Source: Pyropia haitanensis (lineage: Eukaryota > Rhodophyta > Bangiophyceae > Bangiales > Bangiaceae). Taken from it: DNA of 64,000 nucleotides. The stretch lies in contig SDUX01000191.1 in the NCBI GenBank assembly GCA_008729055.1, positions 1 through 64,000 on the forward strand, given 5' to 3'. A program made the translations under genes and the position numbers. Below the pieces are notes generated by a model that made no database searches, was not told the origin of the DNA, and worked only from the letters and a program-made list of their open reading frames with translations. Of this stretch, positions 34,501-49,500 are shown piece after piece (the stretch's first letter is position 1; each line of letters begins with the position of its first letter).

Positions 34501-37500
34501 TTCGGCCGCCGGAGCGCGTGCTGCATTGCTGTACACGCAAAAGTGGGCAAAAGTGGGCAACAGTGGGCAAAAGTGGGTGAGAAGCGGCCTACCACCGCAT
34601 GCACGACCGTGCGGGTGGAACCTCGGACATGGAGCGGGTGGATCTATGGCTGGAACGAAGGATGCGCGCCAATTCGGCCGCCGGATCGTGTGCAGCATCG
34701 CTGTAGACGCAAAAGTGGGCAAAAGTGGGCAAAAGTGGGCAAAAGTGGGTAGGAAGTGGGTAAGAAGTGGGCAAAAAGTGGGCAAAAAGGGGGCCAAATT
34801 AGGACACAAATGGGCAATTGGGGGCAAGAACTTTCCATAACTGCAAAGAAAATTGAGGCGAAAGTCGCCAGAAAGTGGTCCAACAGTGGCCACAAAGTGC
34901 GCCCCGCCACCCAAACTGTCCACTGCACGTTCCGCCCGTCACACTGGCGTGGACGGTGTGAGGGCGGAACTTTTGTCGCCGACCGTCACACCTGGCTGTC
35001 GGGACCCCACGTGGCAAAACCATTCCACAAAATTGACACGTGGAAACCGGCGCTCCACAAAACACTCGTTGCATCCAACGGACGCGCCAACGAACAGGTC
35101 GGCCAACCACCCCATGCACGACGTGCGGGTGGAACCTCGGACGTCGAGCGGGCGGATGTATGGCTAGAATAAAGGATGCGAGCCAATTCGGCCGCCGGAG
35201 CGCGTGCTGCATTGCTGTACACGCAAAAGTGGGCAAAAGTGGGCAACAGTGGGCAAAAGTGGGTGAGGAGCGGCCTACCACCCATGCACGACCGTGCGGG
35301 TGGAACCTCGGACATGGAGCGGGTGGATCTATGGCTGGAACGAAGGATGCGCGCCAATTCGGCCGCCGGATCGTGTGCAGCATCGCTGTAGACGCAAAGT
35401 GGGCAAAAGTGGGCAAAAGTGGGCAAAAGTGGGTAGGAAGTGGGTAAGAAGTGGGCAAAAAGTGGGCAAAAAGGGGGCCAAATTAGGACACAAATGGCAA
35501 TTGGGGGCAAGAACTTTCCATAACTGCAAAGAAAATTGAGGCGAAAGTCGCCAGAAAGTGGTCCAACAGTGGCCACAAAGTGCGCCCCGCCACCCAAACT
35601 GTCCACTGCACGTTCCGCCCGTCACACTGGCGTGGACGGTGTGAGGGCGGAACTTTTGTCGCCGACCGTCACACCTGGCTGTCGGGACCCCACGTGGCAA
35701 AAACCATTCCACAAAATTGACACGTGGAAACCGGCGCTCCACAAAACACTCGTTGCATCCAACGGACGCGCCAACGAACAGGTCGGCCAACCACCCCATG
35801 CACGACGGTGCGGGTGGAACCTCGGACGTCGAGCGGGCGGATGTATGGCTGGAATAAAGGATGCGAGCCAATTCGGCCGCCGGAGCGCGTGCTGCATTGC
35901 TGTACACGCAAAAGTGGGCAAAAGTGGGCAACAGTGGGCAAAAGTGGGTGAGAAGCGGCCTACCACCCATGCACGACCGTGCGGGTGGAACCTCGGACAT
36001 GGAGCGGGTGGATCTATGGCTGGAACGAAGGATGCGCGCCAATTCGGCCGCCGGATCGTGTGCAGCATCGCTGTAGACGCAAAAGTGGGCAAAAGTGGGC
36101 AAAAGTGGGCAAAAGTGGGTAGGAAGTGGGTAAGAAGTGGGCAAAAAGTGGGCAAAAAGGGGGCCAAATTAGGACACAAATGGGCAATTGGGGGCAAGAA
36201 CTTTCCATAACTGCAAAGAAAATTGAGACGAAAGTCGCCAGAAAGTGGTCCAACAGTGGCCACAAAGTGCGCCCCGCCACCCAAACTGTCCACTGCGCGT
36301 TCCGCCCGTCACACTGGCGTGGACGGTGTGAGGGCGGAACTTTTGTCGCCGACCGTCACACCTGGCTGTCGGGACCCCCACGTGGCAAAAACCATTCCAC
36401 AAAATTGACACGTGGAAACCGGCGCTCCACAAAACACTCGTTGCATCCAACGGACGCGCCAACGAACAGGTCGGCCAACCACCCCATGCACGACGGTGCG
36501 GGTGGAACCTCGGACGTCGAGCGGGCGGATGTATGGCTAGAATAAAGGATGCGAGCCAATTCGGCCGCCGGAGCGCGTGCTGCATTGCTGTACACGCAAA
36601 AGTGGGCAAAAGTGGGCAACAGTGGGCAAAAGTGGGTGAGAAGCGGCCTACCACCCCATGCACGACCGTGGGGTCGAACCTCGGACATGGAGCGGGTGGA
36701 TCTATGGCTGGAACGAAGGATGCGCGCCAATTCGGCCGCCGGATCGTGTGCAGCATCGCTGTAGACGCAAAAGTGGGCAAAAGTGGGCAAAAGTGGGCAA
36801 AAGTGGGTAGGAAGTGGGTAAGAAGTGGGCAAAAAGTGGGCAAAAAGGGGGCCAAATTAGGACACAAATGGGCAATTGGGGGCAAGAACTTTCCATAACT
36901 GCAAAGAAAATTGAGACGAAAGTCGCCAGAAAGTGGTCCAACAGTGGCCACAAAGTGCGCCCCGCCACCCAAACTGTCCACTGCGCGTTCCGCCCGTCAC
37001 ACTGGCGTGGACGGTGTGAGGGCGGAACTTTTGTCGCCGACCGTCACACCTGGCTGTCGGGACCCCCACGTGGCAAAAACCATTCCACAAAATTGACACG
37101 TGGAAACCGGCGCTCCACAAACACTCGTGGCATCCAACGGACGCGCCAACGAACAGGTCGGCCAACCACCCCATGCACGATCGTGCGGGTGAACCTCGGA
37201 CGTCGAGCGGGCGGATGTATGGCTGGAATAAAGGATGCGAGCGAATTCGGCCGCCGGAGCGCGTGCTGCATTGCTGTACACGCAAAAGTGGGCAAAAGTG
37301 GGCAACAGTGGGCAAAAGTGGGTGAGAAGCGGCCTACCACCCCATGCACGACCGTGGGGGTCGAACCTCGGACATGGAGCGGGTGGATCTATGGCTGGAA
37401 CGAAGGATGCGCGCCAATTCGGCCGCCGGATCGTGTGCAGCATCGCTGTAGACGCAAAAGTGGGCAAAAGTGGGCAAAAGTGGGCAAAAGTGGGTAGGAA

Positions 37501-40500
37501 GTGGGTAAGAAGTGGGCAAAAAGTGGGCAAAAAGGGGGCCAAATTAGGACACAAATGGGCAATTGGGGGCAAGAACTTTCCATAACTGCAAAGAAAATTG
37601 AGACGAAAGTCGCCAGAAAGTGGTCCAACAGTGGCCACAAAGTGCGCCCCGCCACCCAAACTGTCCACTGCGCGTTCCGCCCGTCACACTGGCGTGGACG
37701 GTGTGAGGGCGGAACTTTTGTCGCCGACCGTCACACCTGGCTGTCGGGACCCCCACGTGGCAAAAACCATTCCACAAAATTGACACGTGGAAACCGGCGC
37801 TCCACAAAACACTCGTTGCATCCAACGGACGCGCCAACGAACAGGTCGGCCAACCACCCCATGCACGACGGTGCGGGTGGAACCTCGGACGTCGAGCGGG
37901 CGGATGTATGGCTGGAATAAAGGATGCGAGCCAATTCGGCCGCCGGAGCGCGTGCTGCATTGCTGTACACGCAAAAGTGGGCAAAAGTGGGCAACAGTGG
38001 GCAAAAGTGGGTGAGAAGCGGCCTACCACCCCATGCACGACCGTGGGGGTCGAACCTCGGACATCGAGCGGGCGGATCTATGGCTGGAACGAAGTATGCG
38101 CGCCAATTCGGCCGCCGGATCGTGTGCAGCATCGCTGTAGACGCAAAAGTGGGCAAAAGTGGGCAAAAGTGGGCAAAAGTGGGTAGGAAGTGGGTAAGAA
38201 GTGGGCAAAAAGTGGGCAAAAAGGGGGCCAAATTAGGACACAAATGGGCAATTGGGGGCAAGAACTTTCCATAACTGCAAAGAAAATTGAGACGAAAGTC
38301 GCCAGAAAGTGGTCCAACAGTGGCCACAAAGTGCGCCCCGCCACCCAAACTGTCCACTGCGCGTTCCGCCCGTCACACTGGCGTGGACGGTGTGAGGGCG
38401 GAACTTTTGTCGCCGACCGTCACACCTGGCTGTCGGGACCCCCACGTGGCAAAAACCATTCCACACAATTGACACGTGGAAACCGGCGCTCCACAAAACA
38501 CTCGTTGCATCCAACGGACGCGCCAACGAACAGGTCGGCCAACCACCCCATGCACGACGGTGCGGGTGGAACCTCGGACGTCGAGCGGGCGGATGTATGG
38601 CTGGAATAAAGGATGCGAGCCAATTCGGCCGCCGGAGCGCGTGCAGCATTGCTGTACACGCAAAAGTGGGCAAAAGTGGGCAACAGTGGGCAAAAGTGGG
38701 TGAGAAGCGGCCTACCACCCCATGCACGACAGTGGGGGTCGAACCTCGGACATCGAGCGGGCGGATCTATGGCTGGAACGAAGTATGCGCGCCAATTCGG
38801 CCGCCGCATCGTGTGCAGCATCGCTGTAGACGCAAAAGTGGGCAAAAGTGGGCAAAAGTGGGCAAAAGTGGGTAGGAAGTGGGTAAGAAGTGGGCAAAAA
38901 GTGGGCAAAAAGGGGGCCAAATTAGGACACAAATGGGCAATTGGGGGCAAGAACTTTCCATAACTGCAAAGAAAATTGAGACGAAAGTCGCCAGAAAGTG
39001 GTCCAACAGTGGCCACAAAGTGCGCCCCGCCACCCAAACTGTCCACTGCGCGTTCCGCCCGTCACACTGGCGTGGACGGTGTGAGGGCGGAACTTTTGTC
39101 GCCGACCGTCACACCTGGCTGTCGGGACCCCCACGTGGCAAAAACCATTCCACAAAATTGACACGTGGAAACCGGCGCTCCACAAAACACTCGTTGCATC
39201 CAACGGACGCGCCAACGAACAGGTCGGCCAACCACCCCATGCACGACGGTGCGGGTGGAACCTCGGACGTCGAGCGGGCGGATGTATGGCTGGAATAAAG
39301 GATGCGAGCCAATTCGGCCGCCGGAGCGCGTGCAGCATTGCTGTACACGCAAAAGTGGGCAAAAGTGGGCAACAGTGGGCAAAAGTGGGTGAGAAGCGGC
39401 CTACCACCCCATGCACGACAGTGGGGGTCGAACCTCGGACATCGAGCGGGCGGATCTATGGCTGGAACGAAGTATGCGCGCCAATTCGGCCGCCGATCGT
39501 GTGCAGCATCGCTGTAGACGCAAAAGTGGGCAAAAGTGGGCAAAAGTGGGCAAAAGTGGGTAGGAAGTGGGTAAGAAGTGGGCAAAAAGTGGGCAAAAAG
39601 GGGGCCAAATTAGGACACAAATGGGCAATTGGGGGCAAGAACTTTCCATAACTGCAAAGAAAATTGAGACGAAAGTCGCCAGAAAGTGGTCCAACAGTGG
39701 CCACAAAGTGCGCCCCGCCACCCAAACTGTCCACTGCGCGTTCCGCCCGTCACACTGGCGTGGACGGTGTGAGGGCGGAACTTTTGTCGCCGACCGTCAC
39801 ACCTGGCTGTCGGGACCCCCACGTGGCAAAAACCATTCCACAAAATTGACACGTGGAAACCGGCGCTCCACAAAACACTCGTTGCATCCAACGGACGCGC
39901 CAACGAACAGGTCGGCCAACCACCCCATGCACGACGGTGCGGGTGGAACCTCGGACGTCGAGCGGGCGGATGTATGGCTGGAATAAAGGATGCGAGCCAA
40001 TTCGGCCGCCGGAGCGCGTGCAGCATTGCTGTACACGCAAAAGTGGGCAAAAGTGGGCAACAGTGGGCAAAAGTGGGTGAGAAGCGGCCTACCACCCCAT
40101 GCACGACAGTGGGGGTCGAACCTCGGACATCGAGCGGGCGGATCTATGGCTGGAACGAAGTATGCGCGCCAATTCGGCCGCCGGATCGTGTGCAGCATCG
40201 CTGTAGACGCAAAAGTGGGCAAAAGTGGGCAAAAGTGGGCAAAAGTGGGTAGGAAGTGGGTAAGAAGTGGGCAAAAAGTGGGCAAAAAGGGGGCCAAATT
40301 AGGACACAAATGGGCAATTGGGGGCAAGAACTTTCCATAACTGCAAAGAAAATTGAGACGAAAGTCGCCAGAAAGTGGTCCAACAGTGGCCACAAAGTGC
40401 GCCCCGCCACCCAAACTGTCCACTGCGCGTTCCGCCCGTCACACTGGCGTGGACGGTGTGAGGGCGGAACTTTTGTCGCCGACCGTCACACCTGGCTGTC

Positions 40501-43500
40501 GGGACCCCCACGTGGCAAAAACCATTCCACAAAATTGACACGTGGAAACCGGCGCTCCACAAAACACTCGTTGCATCCAACGGACGCGCCAACGAACAGG
40601 TCGGCCAACCACCCCATGCACGACGGTGCGGGTGGAACCTCGGACGTCGAGCGGGCGGATGTATGGCTGGAATAAAGGATGCGAGCCAATTCGGCCGCCG
40701 GAGCGCGTGCAGCATTGCTGTACACGCAAAAGTGGGCAAAAGTGGGCAACAGTGGGCAAAAGTGGGTGAGAAGCGGCCTACCACCCCATGCACGACGTGG
40801 GGGTCGAACCTCGGACATCGAGCGGGCGGATCTATGGCTGGAACGAAGTATGCGCGCCAATTCGGCCGCCGGATCGTGTGCAGCATCGCTGTAGACGCAA
40901 AAGTGGGCAAAAGTGGGCAAAAGTGGGCAAAAGTGGGTAGGAAGTGGGTAAGAAGTGGGCAAAAAGTGGGCAAAAAGGGGGCCAAATTAGGACACAAATG
41001 GGCAATTGGGGGCAAGAACTTTCCATAACTGCAAAGAAAATTGAGACGAAAGTCGCCAGAAAGTGGTCCAACAGTGGCCACAAAGTGCGCCCCGCCACCC
41101 AAACTGTCCACTGCGCGTTCCGCCCGTCACACTGGCGTGGACGGTGTGAGGGCGGAACTTTTGTCGCCGACCGTCACACCTGGCTGTCGGGACCCCCACG
41201 TGGCAAAAACCATTCCACAAAATTGACACGTGGAAACCGGCGCTCCACAAAACACTCGTTGCATCCAACGGACGCGCCAACGAACAGGTCGGCCAACCAC
41301 CCCATGCACGACGGTGCGGGTGGAACCTCGGACGTCGAGCGGGCGGATGTATGGCTGGAATAAAGGATGCGAGCCAATTCGGCCGCCGGAGCGCGTGCAG
41401 CATTGCTGTACACGCAAAAGTGGGCAAAAGTGGGCAACAGTGGGCAAAAGTGGGTGAGAAGCGGCCTACCACCCCATGCACGACAGTGGGGGTCGAACCT
41501 CGGACATCGAGCGGGCGGATCTATGGCTGGAACGAAGTATGCGCGCCAATTCGGCCGCCGCATCGTGTGCAGCATCGCTGTAGACGCAAAAGTGGGCAAA
41601 AGTGGGCAAAAGTGGGCAAAAGTGGGTAGGAAGTGGGTAAGAAGTGGGCAAAAAGTGGGCAAAAAGGGGGCCAAATTAGGACACAAATGGGCAATTGGGG
41701 GCAAGAACTTTCCATAACTGCAAAGAAAATTGAGACGAAAGTCGCCAGAAAGTGGTCCAACAGTGGCCACAAAGTGCGCCCCGCCACCCAAACTGTCCAC
41801 TGCGCGTTCCGCCCGTCACACTGGCGTGGACGGTGTGAGGGCGGAACTTTTGTCGCCGACCGTCACACCTGGCTGTCGGGACCCCCACGTGGCAAAAACC
41901 ATTCCACAAAATTGACACGTGGAAACCGGCGCTCCACAAAACACTCGTTGCATCCAACGGACGCGCCAACGAACAGGTCGGCCAACCACCCCATGCACGA
42001 CGGTGCGGGTGGAACCTCGGACGTCGAGCGGGCGGATGTATGGCTGGAATAAAGGATGCGAGCCAATTCGGCCGCCGGAGCGCGTGCAGCATTGCTGTAC
42101 ACGCAAAAGTGGGCAAAAGTGGGCAACAGTGGGCAAAAGTGGGTGAGAAGCGGCCTACCACCCCATGCACGACAGTGGGGGTCGAACCTCGGACATCGAG
42201 CGGGCGGATCTATGGCTGGAACGAAGTATGCGCGCCAATTCGGCCGCCGCATCGTGTGCAGCATCGCTGTAGACGCAAAAGTGGGCAAAAGTGGGCAAAA
42301 GTGGGCAAAAGTGGGTAGGAAGTGGGTAAGAAGTGGGCAAAAAGTGGGCAAAAAGGGGGCCAAATTAGGACACAAATGGGCAATTGGGGGCAAGAACTTT
42401 CCATAACTGCAAAGAAAATTGAGCGAAAGTCGCCAGAAAGTGGTCCAACAGTGGCCACAAAGTGCGCCCCGCCACCCAAACTGTCCACTGCGCGTTCCGC
42501 CCGTCACACTGGCGTGGACGGTGTGAGGGCGGAACTTTTGTCGCCGACCGTCACACCTGGCTGTCGGGACCCCCACGTGGCAAAAACCATTCCACAAAAT
42601 TGACACGTGGAAACCGGCGCTCCACAAAACACTCGTTGCATCCAACGGACGCGCCAACGAACAGGTCGGCCAACCACCCCATGCACGACGGTGCGGGTGG
42701 AACCTCGGACGTCGAGCGGGCGGATGTATGGCTGGAATAAAGGATGCGAGCCAATTCGGCCGCCGGAGCGCGTGCAGCATTGCTGTACACGCAAAAGTGG
42801 GCAAAAGTGGGCAACAGTGGGCAAAAGTGGGTGAGAAGCGGCCTACCACCCCATGCACGACAGTGGGGGTCGAACCTCGGACATCGAGCGGGCGGATCTA
42901 TGGCTGGAACGAAGTATGCGCGCCAATTCGGCCGCCGGATCGTGTGCAGCATCGCTGTAGACGCAAAAGTGGGCAAAAGTGGGCAAAAGTGGGCAAAAGT
43001 GGGTAGGAAGTGGGTAAGAAGTGGGCAAAAAGTGGGCAAAAAGGGGGCCAAATTAGGACACAAATGGGCAATTGGGGGCAAGAACTTTCCATAACTGCAA
43101 AGAAAATTGAGGCGAAAGTCGCCAGAAAGTGGTCCAACAGTGGCCACAAAGTGCGCCCCGCCACCCAAACTGTCCACTGCGCGTTCCGCCCGTCACACTG
43201 GCGTGGACGGTGTGAGGGCGGAACTTTTGTCGCCGACCGTCACACCTGGCTGTCGGGACCCCCACGTGGCAAAAACCATTCCACAAAATTGACACGTGGA
43301 AACCGGCGCTCCACAAAACACTCGTTGCATCCAACGGACGCGCCAACGAACAGGTCGGCCAACCACCCCATGCACGACGGTGCGGGTGGAACCTCGGACG
43401 TCGAGCGGGCGGATGTATGGCTGGAATAAAGGATGCGAGCCAATTCGGCCGCCGGAGCGCGTGCAGCATTGCTGTACACGCAAAAGTGGGCAAAAGTGGG

Positions 43501-46500
43501 CAACAGTGGGCAAAAGTGGGTGAGAAGCGGCCTACCACCCCATGCACGACGTGGGGGTCGAACCTCGGACATGGAGCGGGCGGATCTATGGCTGGAACGA
43601 AGGATGCGCGCCAATTCGGCCGCCGGATCGTGTGCAGCATCGCTGTAGACGCAAAAGTGGGCAAAAGTGGGCAAAAGTGGGCAAAAGTGGGTAGGAAGTG
43701 GGTAAGAAGTGGGCAAAAAGTGGGCAAAAAGGGGGCCAAATTAGGACACAAATGGGCAATTGGGGGCAAGAACTTTCCATAACTGCAAAGAAAATTGAGC
43801 GAAAGTCGCCAGAAAGTGGTCCAACAGTGGCCACAAAGTGCGCCCCGCCACCCAAACTGTCCACTGCGCGTTCCGCCCGTCACACTGGCGTGGACGGTGT
43901 GAGGGCGGAACTTTTGTCGCCGACCGTCACACCTGGCTGTCGGGACCCCCACGTGGCAAAAACCATTCCACAAAATTGACACGTGGAAACCGGCGCTCCA
44001 CAAAACACTCGTTGCATCCAACGGACGCGCCAACGAACAGGTCGGCCAACCACCCCATGCACGACGGTGCGGGTGGAACCTCGGACGTCGAGCGGGCGGA
44101 TGTATGGCTGGAATAAAGGATGCGAGCCAATTCGGCCGCCGGAGCGCGTGCAGCATTGCTGTACACGCAAAAGTGGGCAAAAGTGGGCAACAGTGGGCAA
44201 AAGTGGGTGAGAAGCGGCCTACCACCCCATGCACGACGTGGGGGTCGAACCTCGGACATGGAGCGGGCGGATCTATGGCTGGAACGAAGGATGCGCGCCA
44301 ATTCGGCCGCCGGATCGTGTGCAGCATCGCTGTAGACGCAAAAGTGGGCAAAAGTGGGCAAAAGTGGGCAAAAGTGGGTAGGAAGTGGGTAAGAAGTGGG
44401 CAAAAAGTGGGCAAAAAGGGGGCCAAATTAGGACACAAATGGGCAATTGGGGGCAAGAACTTTCCATAACTGCAAAGAAAATTGAGGCGAAAGTCGCCAG
44501 AAAGTGGTCCAACAGTGGCCACAAAGTGCGCCCCGCCACCCAAACTGTCCACTGCGCGTTCCGCCCGTCACACTGGCGTGGACGGTGTGAGGGCGGAACT
44601 TTTGTCGCCGACCGTCACACCTGGCTGTCGGGACCCCCACGTGGCAAAAACCATTCCACAAAATTGACACGTGGAAACCGGCGCTCCACAAAACACTCGT
44701 TGCATCCAACGGACGCGCCAACGAACAGGTCGGCCAACCACCCCATGCACGACGGTGCGGGTGGAACCTCGGACGTCGAGCGGGCGGATGTATGGCTGGA
44801 ATAAAGGATGCGAGCCAATTCGGCCGCCGGAGCGCGTGCTGCATTGCTGTACACGCAAAAGTGGGCAAAAGTGGGCAACAGTGGGCAAAAGTGGGTGAGA
44901 AGCGGCCTACCACCCCATGCACGACGTGGGGGTCGAACCTCGGACATGGAGCGGGCGGATCTATGGCTGGAACGAAGGATGCGCGCCAATTCGGCCGCCG
45001 GATCGTGTGCAGCATCGCTGTAGACGCAAAAGTGGGCAAAAGTGGGCAAAAGTGGGCAAAAGTGGGTAGGAAGTGGGTAAGAAGTGGGCAAAAAGTGGGC
45101 AAAAAGGGGGCCAAATTAGGACACAAATGGGCAATTGGGGGCAAGAACTTTCCATAACTGCAAAGAAAATTGAGGCGAAAGTCGCCAGAAAGTGGTCCAA
45201 CAGTGGCCACAAAGTGCGCCCCGCCACCCAAACTGTCCACTGCGCGTTCCGCCCGTCACACTGGCGTGGACGGTGTGAGGGCGGAACTTTTGTCGCCGAC
45301 CGTCACACCTGGCTGTCGGGACCCCCACGTGGCAAAAACCATTCCACAAAATTGACACGTGGAAACCGGCGCTCCACAAAACACTCGTTGCATCCAACGG
45401 ACGCGCCAACGAACAGGTCGGCCAACCACCCCATGCACGACGGTGCGGGTGGAACCTCGGACGTCGAGCGGGCGGATGTATGGCTGGAATAAAGGATGCG
45501 AGCCAATTCGGCCGCCGGAGCGCGTGCTGCATTGCTGTACACGCAAAAGTGGGCAAAAGTGGGCAACAGTGGGCAAAAGTGGGTGAGAAGCGGCCTACCA
45601 CCCCATGCACGACGTGGGGGTCGAACCTCGGACATGGAGCGGGCGGATCTATGGCTGGAACGAAGGATGCGCGCCAATTCGGCCGCCGGATCGTGTGCAG
45701 CATCGCTGTAGACGCAAAAGTGGGCAAAAGTGGGCAAAAGTGGGCAAAAGTGGGTAGGAAGTGGGTAAGAAGTGGGCAAAAAGTGGGCAAAAAGGGGGCC
45801 AAATTAGGACACAAATGGGCAATTGGGGGCAAGAACTTTCCATAACTGCAAAGAAAATTGAGGCGAAAGTCGCCAGAAAGTGGTCCAACAGTGGCCACAA
45901 AGTGCGCCCCGCCACCCAAACTGTCCACTGCGCGTTCCGCCCGTCACACTGGCGTGGACGGTGTGAGGGCGGAACTTTTGTCGCCGACCGTCACACCTGG
46001 CTGTCGGGACCCCCACGTGGCAAAAACCATTCCACAAAATTGACACGTGGAAACCGGCGCTCCACAAAACACTCGTTGCATCCAACGGACGCGCCAACGA
46101 ACGGGTCGGCCAACCACCCCATGCACGACGGTGCGGGTGGAACCTCGGACGTCGAGCGGGCGGATGTATGGCTGGAATAAAGGATGCGAGCCAATTCGGC
46201 CGCCGGAGCGCGTGCTGCATTGCTGTACACGCAAAAGTGGGCAAAAGTGGGCAACAGTGGGCAAAAGTGGGTGAGAAGCGGCCTACCACCCCATGCACGA
46301 CGTGGGGGTCGAACCTCGGACATGGAGCGGGCGGATCTATGGCTGGAACGAAGGATGCGCGCCAATTCGGCCGCCGGATGGTGTGCAGCATCGCTGTAGA
46401 CGCAAAAGTGGGCAAAAGTGGGCAAAAGTGGGCAAAAGTGGGTAGGAAGTGGGTAAGAAGTGGGCAAAAAGTGGGCAAAAAGGGGGCCAAATTAGGACAC

Positions 46501-49500
46501 AAATGGGCAATTGGGGGCAAGAACTTTCCATAACTGCAAAGAAAATTGAGGCGAAAGTCGCCAGAAAGTGGTCCAACAGTGGCCACAAAGTGCGCCCCGC
46601 CACCCAAACTGTCCACTGCGCGTTCCGCCCGTCACACTGGCGTGGACGGTGTGAGGGCGGAACTTTTGTCGCCGACCGTCACACCTGGCTGTCGGGACCC
46701 CCACGTGGCAAAAACCATTCCACAAAATTGACACGTGGAAACCGGCGCTCCACAAAACACTCGTTGCATCCAACGGACGCGCCAACGAACGGGTCGGCCA
46801 ACCACCCCATGCACGACGGTGCGGGTGGAACCTCGGACGTCGAGCGGGCGGATGTATGGCTGGAATAAAGGATGCGAGCCAATTCGGCCGCCGGAGCGCG
46901 TGCTGCATTGCTGTACACGCAAAAGTGGGCAAAAGTGGGCAACAGTGGGCAAAAGTGGGTGAGAAGCGGCCTACCACCCCATGCACGACGTGGGGGTCGA
47001 ACCTCGGACATGGAGCGGGCGGATCTATGGCTGGAATGAAGGATGCGCGCCAATTCGGCCGCCGGATGGTGTGCAGCATCGCTGTAGACGCAAAAGTGGG
47101 CAAAAGTGGGCAAAAGTGGGCAAAAGTGGGTAGGAAGTGGGTAAGAAGTGGGCAAAAAGTGGGCAAAAAGGGGGCCAAATTAGGACACAAATGGGCAATT
47201 GGGGGCAAGAACTTTCCAAAACTGCAAAGAAAATTGAGGCGAAAGTCGCCAGAAAGCGGTCCAACAGTGGCCACAAAGTGCGCCCCGCCACCCAAACTGT
47301 CCACTGCGCGTTCCGCCCGTCACACTGGCGTGGACGGTGTGAGGGCGGAACTTTTGTCGCCGACCGTCACACCTGGCTGTCGGGACCCCCACGTGGCAAA
47401 AACCATTCCACAAAATTGACACGTGGAAACCGGCGCTCCACAAAACACTCGTTGCATCCAACGGACGCGCCAACGAACGGGTCGGCCAACCACCCCATGC
47501 ACGACGGTGCGGGTGGAACCTCGGACGTTGAGCGGGCGGATGTATGGCTGGAATAAAGGATGCGAGCAATTCGGCCGCCGGAGCGCGTGCTGCATTGCTG
47601 TACACGCAAAAGTGGGCAAAAGTGGGCAACAGTGGGCAAAAGTGGGTGAGAAGCGGCCTACCACCCCATGCACGACGGTGGGGGTCGAACCTCGGACATG
47701 GAGCGGGCGGATCTATGGCTGGAATGAAGGATGCGCGCCAATTCGGCCGCCGGATGGTGTGCAGCATCGCTGTAGACGCAAAAGTGGGCAAAAGTGGGCA
47801 AAAGTGGGCAAAAGTGGGTAGGAAGTGGGTAAGAAGTGGGCAAAAAGTGGGCAAAAAGGGGGCCAAATTAGGACACAAATGGGCAATTGGGGGCAAGAAC
47901 TTTCCATAACTGCAAAGAAAATTGAGGCGAAAGTCGCCAGAAAGCGGTCCAACAGTGGCCACAAAGTGCGCCCCGCCACCCAAACTGTCCACTGCGCGTT
48001 CCGCCCGTCACACTGGCGTGGACGGTGTGAGGGCGGAACTTTTGTCGCCGACCGTCACACCTGGCTGTCGGGACCCCCACGTGGCAAAAACCATTCCACA
48101 AAATTGACACGTGGAAACCGGCGCTCCACAAAACACTCGTTGCATCCAACGGACGCGCCAACGAACGGGTCGGCCAACCACCCCATGCACGACGGTGCGG
48201 GTGGAACCTCGGACGTCGAGCGGGCGGATGTATGGCTGGAATAAAGGATGCGAGCCAATTCGGCCGCCGGAGCGCGTGCTGCATTGCTGTACACGCAAAA
48301 GTGGGCAAAAGTGGGCAACAGTGGGCAAAAGTGGGTGAGAAGCGGCCTACCACCCCATGCACGACGTGGGGTCGAACCTCGGACATGGAGCGGGCGGATC
48401 TATGGCTGGAATGAAGGATGCGCGCCAATTCGGCCGCCGGATGGTGTGCAGCATCGCTGTAGACGCAAAAGTGGGCAAAAGTGGGCAAAAGTGGGCAAAA
48501 GTGGGTAGGAAGTGGGTAAGAAGTGGGCAAAAAGTGGGCAAAAAGGGGGCCAAATTAGGACACAAATGGGCAATTGGGGGCAAGAACTTTCCAAAACTGC
48601 AAAGAAAATTGAGGCGAAAGTCGCCAGAAAGTGGTCCAACAGTGGCCACAAAGTGCGCCCCGCCACCCAAACTGTCCACTGCGCGTTCCGCCCGTCACAC
48701 TGGCGTGGACGGTGTGAGGGCGGAACTTTTGTCGCCGACCGTCACACCTGGCTGTCGGGACCCCCACGTGGCAAAAAATTCCACAAAATTGACACGTGGA
48801 AACCGGCGCTCCACAAAACACTCGTTGCATCCAACGGACGCGCCAACGAACGGGTCGGCCAACCACCCCATGCACGACGGTGCGGGTGGAACCTCGGACG
48901 TCGAGCGGGCGGATGTATGGCTGGAATAAAGGATGCGAGCCAATTCGGCCGCCGGAGCGCGTGCTGCATTGCTGTACACGCAAAAGTGGGCAAAAGTGGG
49001 CAACAGTGGGCAAAAGTGGGTGAGAAGCGGCCTACCACCCCATGCACGACGGTGGGGGTCGAACCTCGGACATGGAGCGGGCGGATCTATGGCTGGAATG
49101 AAGGATGCGCGCCAATTCGGCCGCCGGATGGTGTGCAGCATCGCTGTAGACGCAAAAGTGGGCAAAAGTGGGCAAAAGTGGGCAAAAGTGGGTAGGAAGT
49201 GGGTAAGAAGTGGGCAAAAAGTGGGCAAAAAGGGGGCCAAATTAGGACACAAATGGGCAATTGGGGGCAAGAACTTTCCAAAACTGCAAAGAAAATTGAG
49301 GCGAAAGTCGCCAGAAAGCGGTCCAACAGTGGCCACAAAGTGCGCCCCGCCACCCAAACTGTCCACTGCGCGTTCCGCCCGTCACACTGGCGTGGACGGT
49401 GTGAGGGCGGAACTTTTGTCGCCGACCGTCACACCTGGCTGTCGGGACCCCCACGTGGCAAAAACCATTCCACAAAATTGACACGTGGAAACCGGCGCTC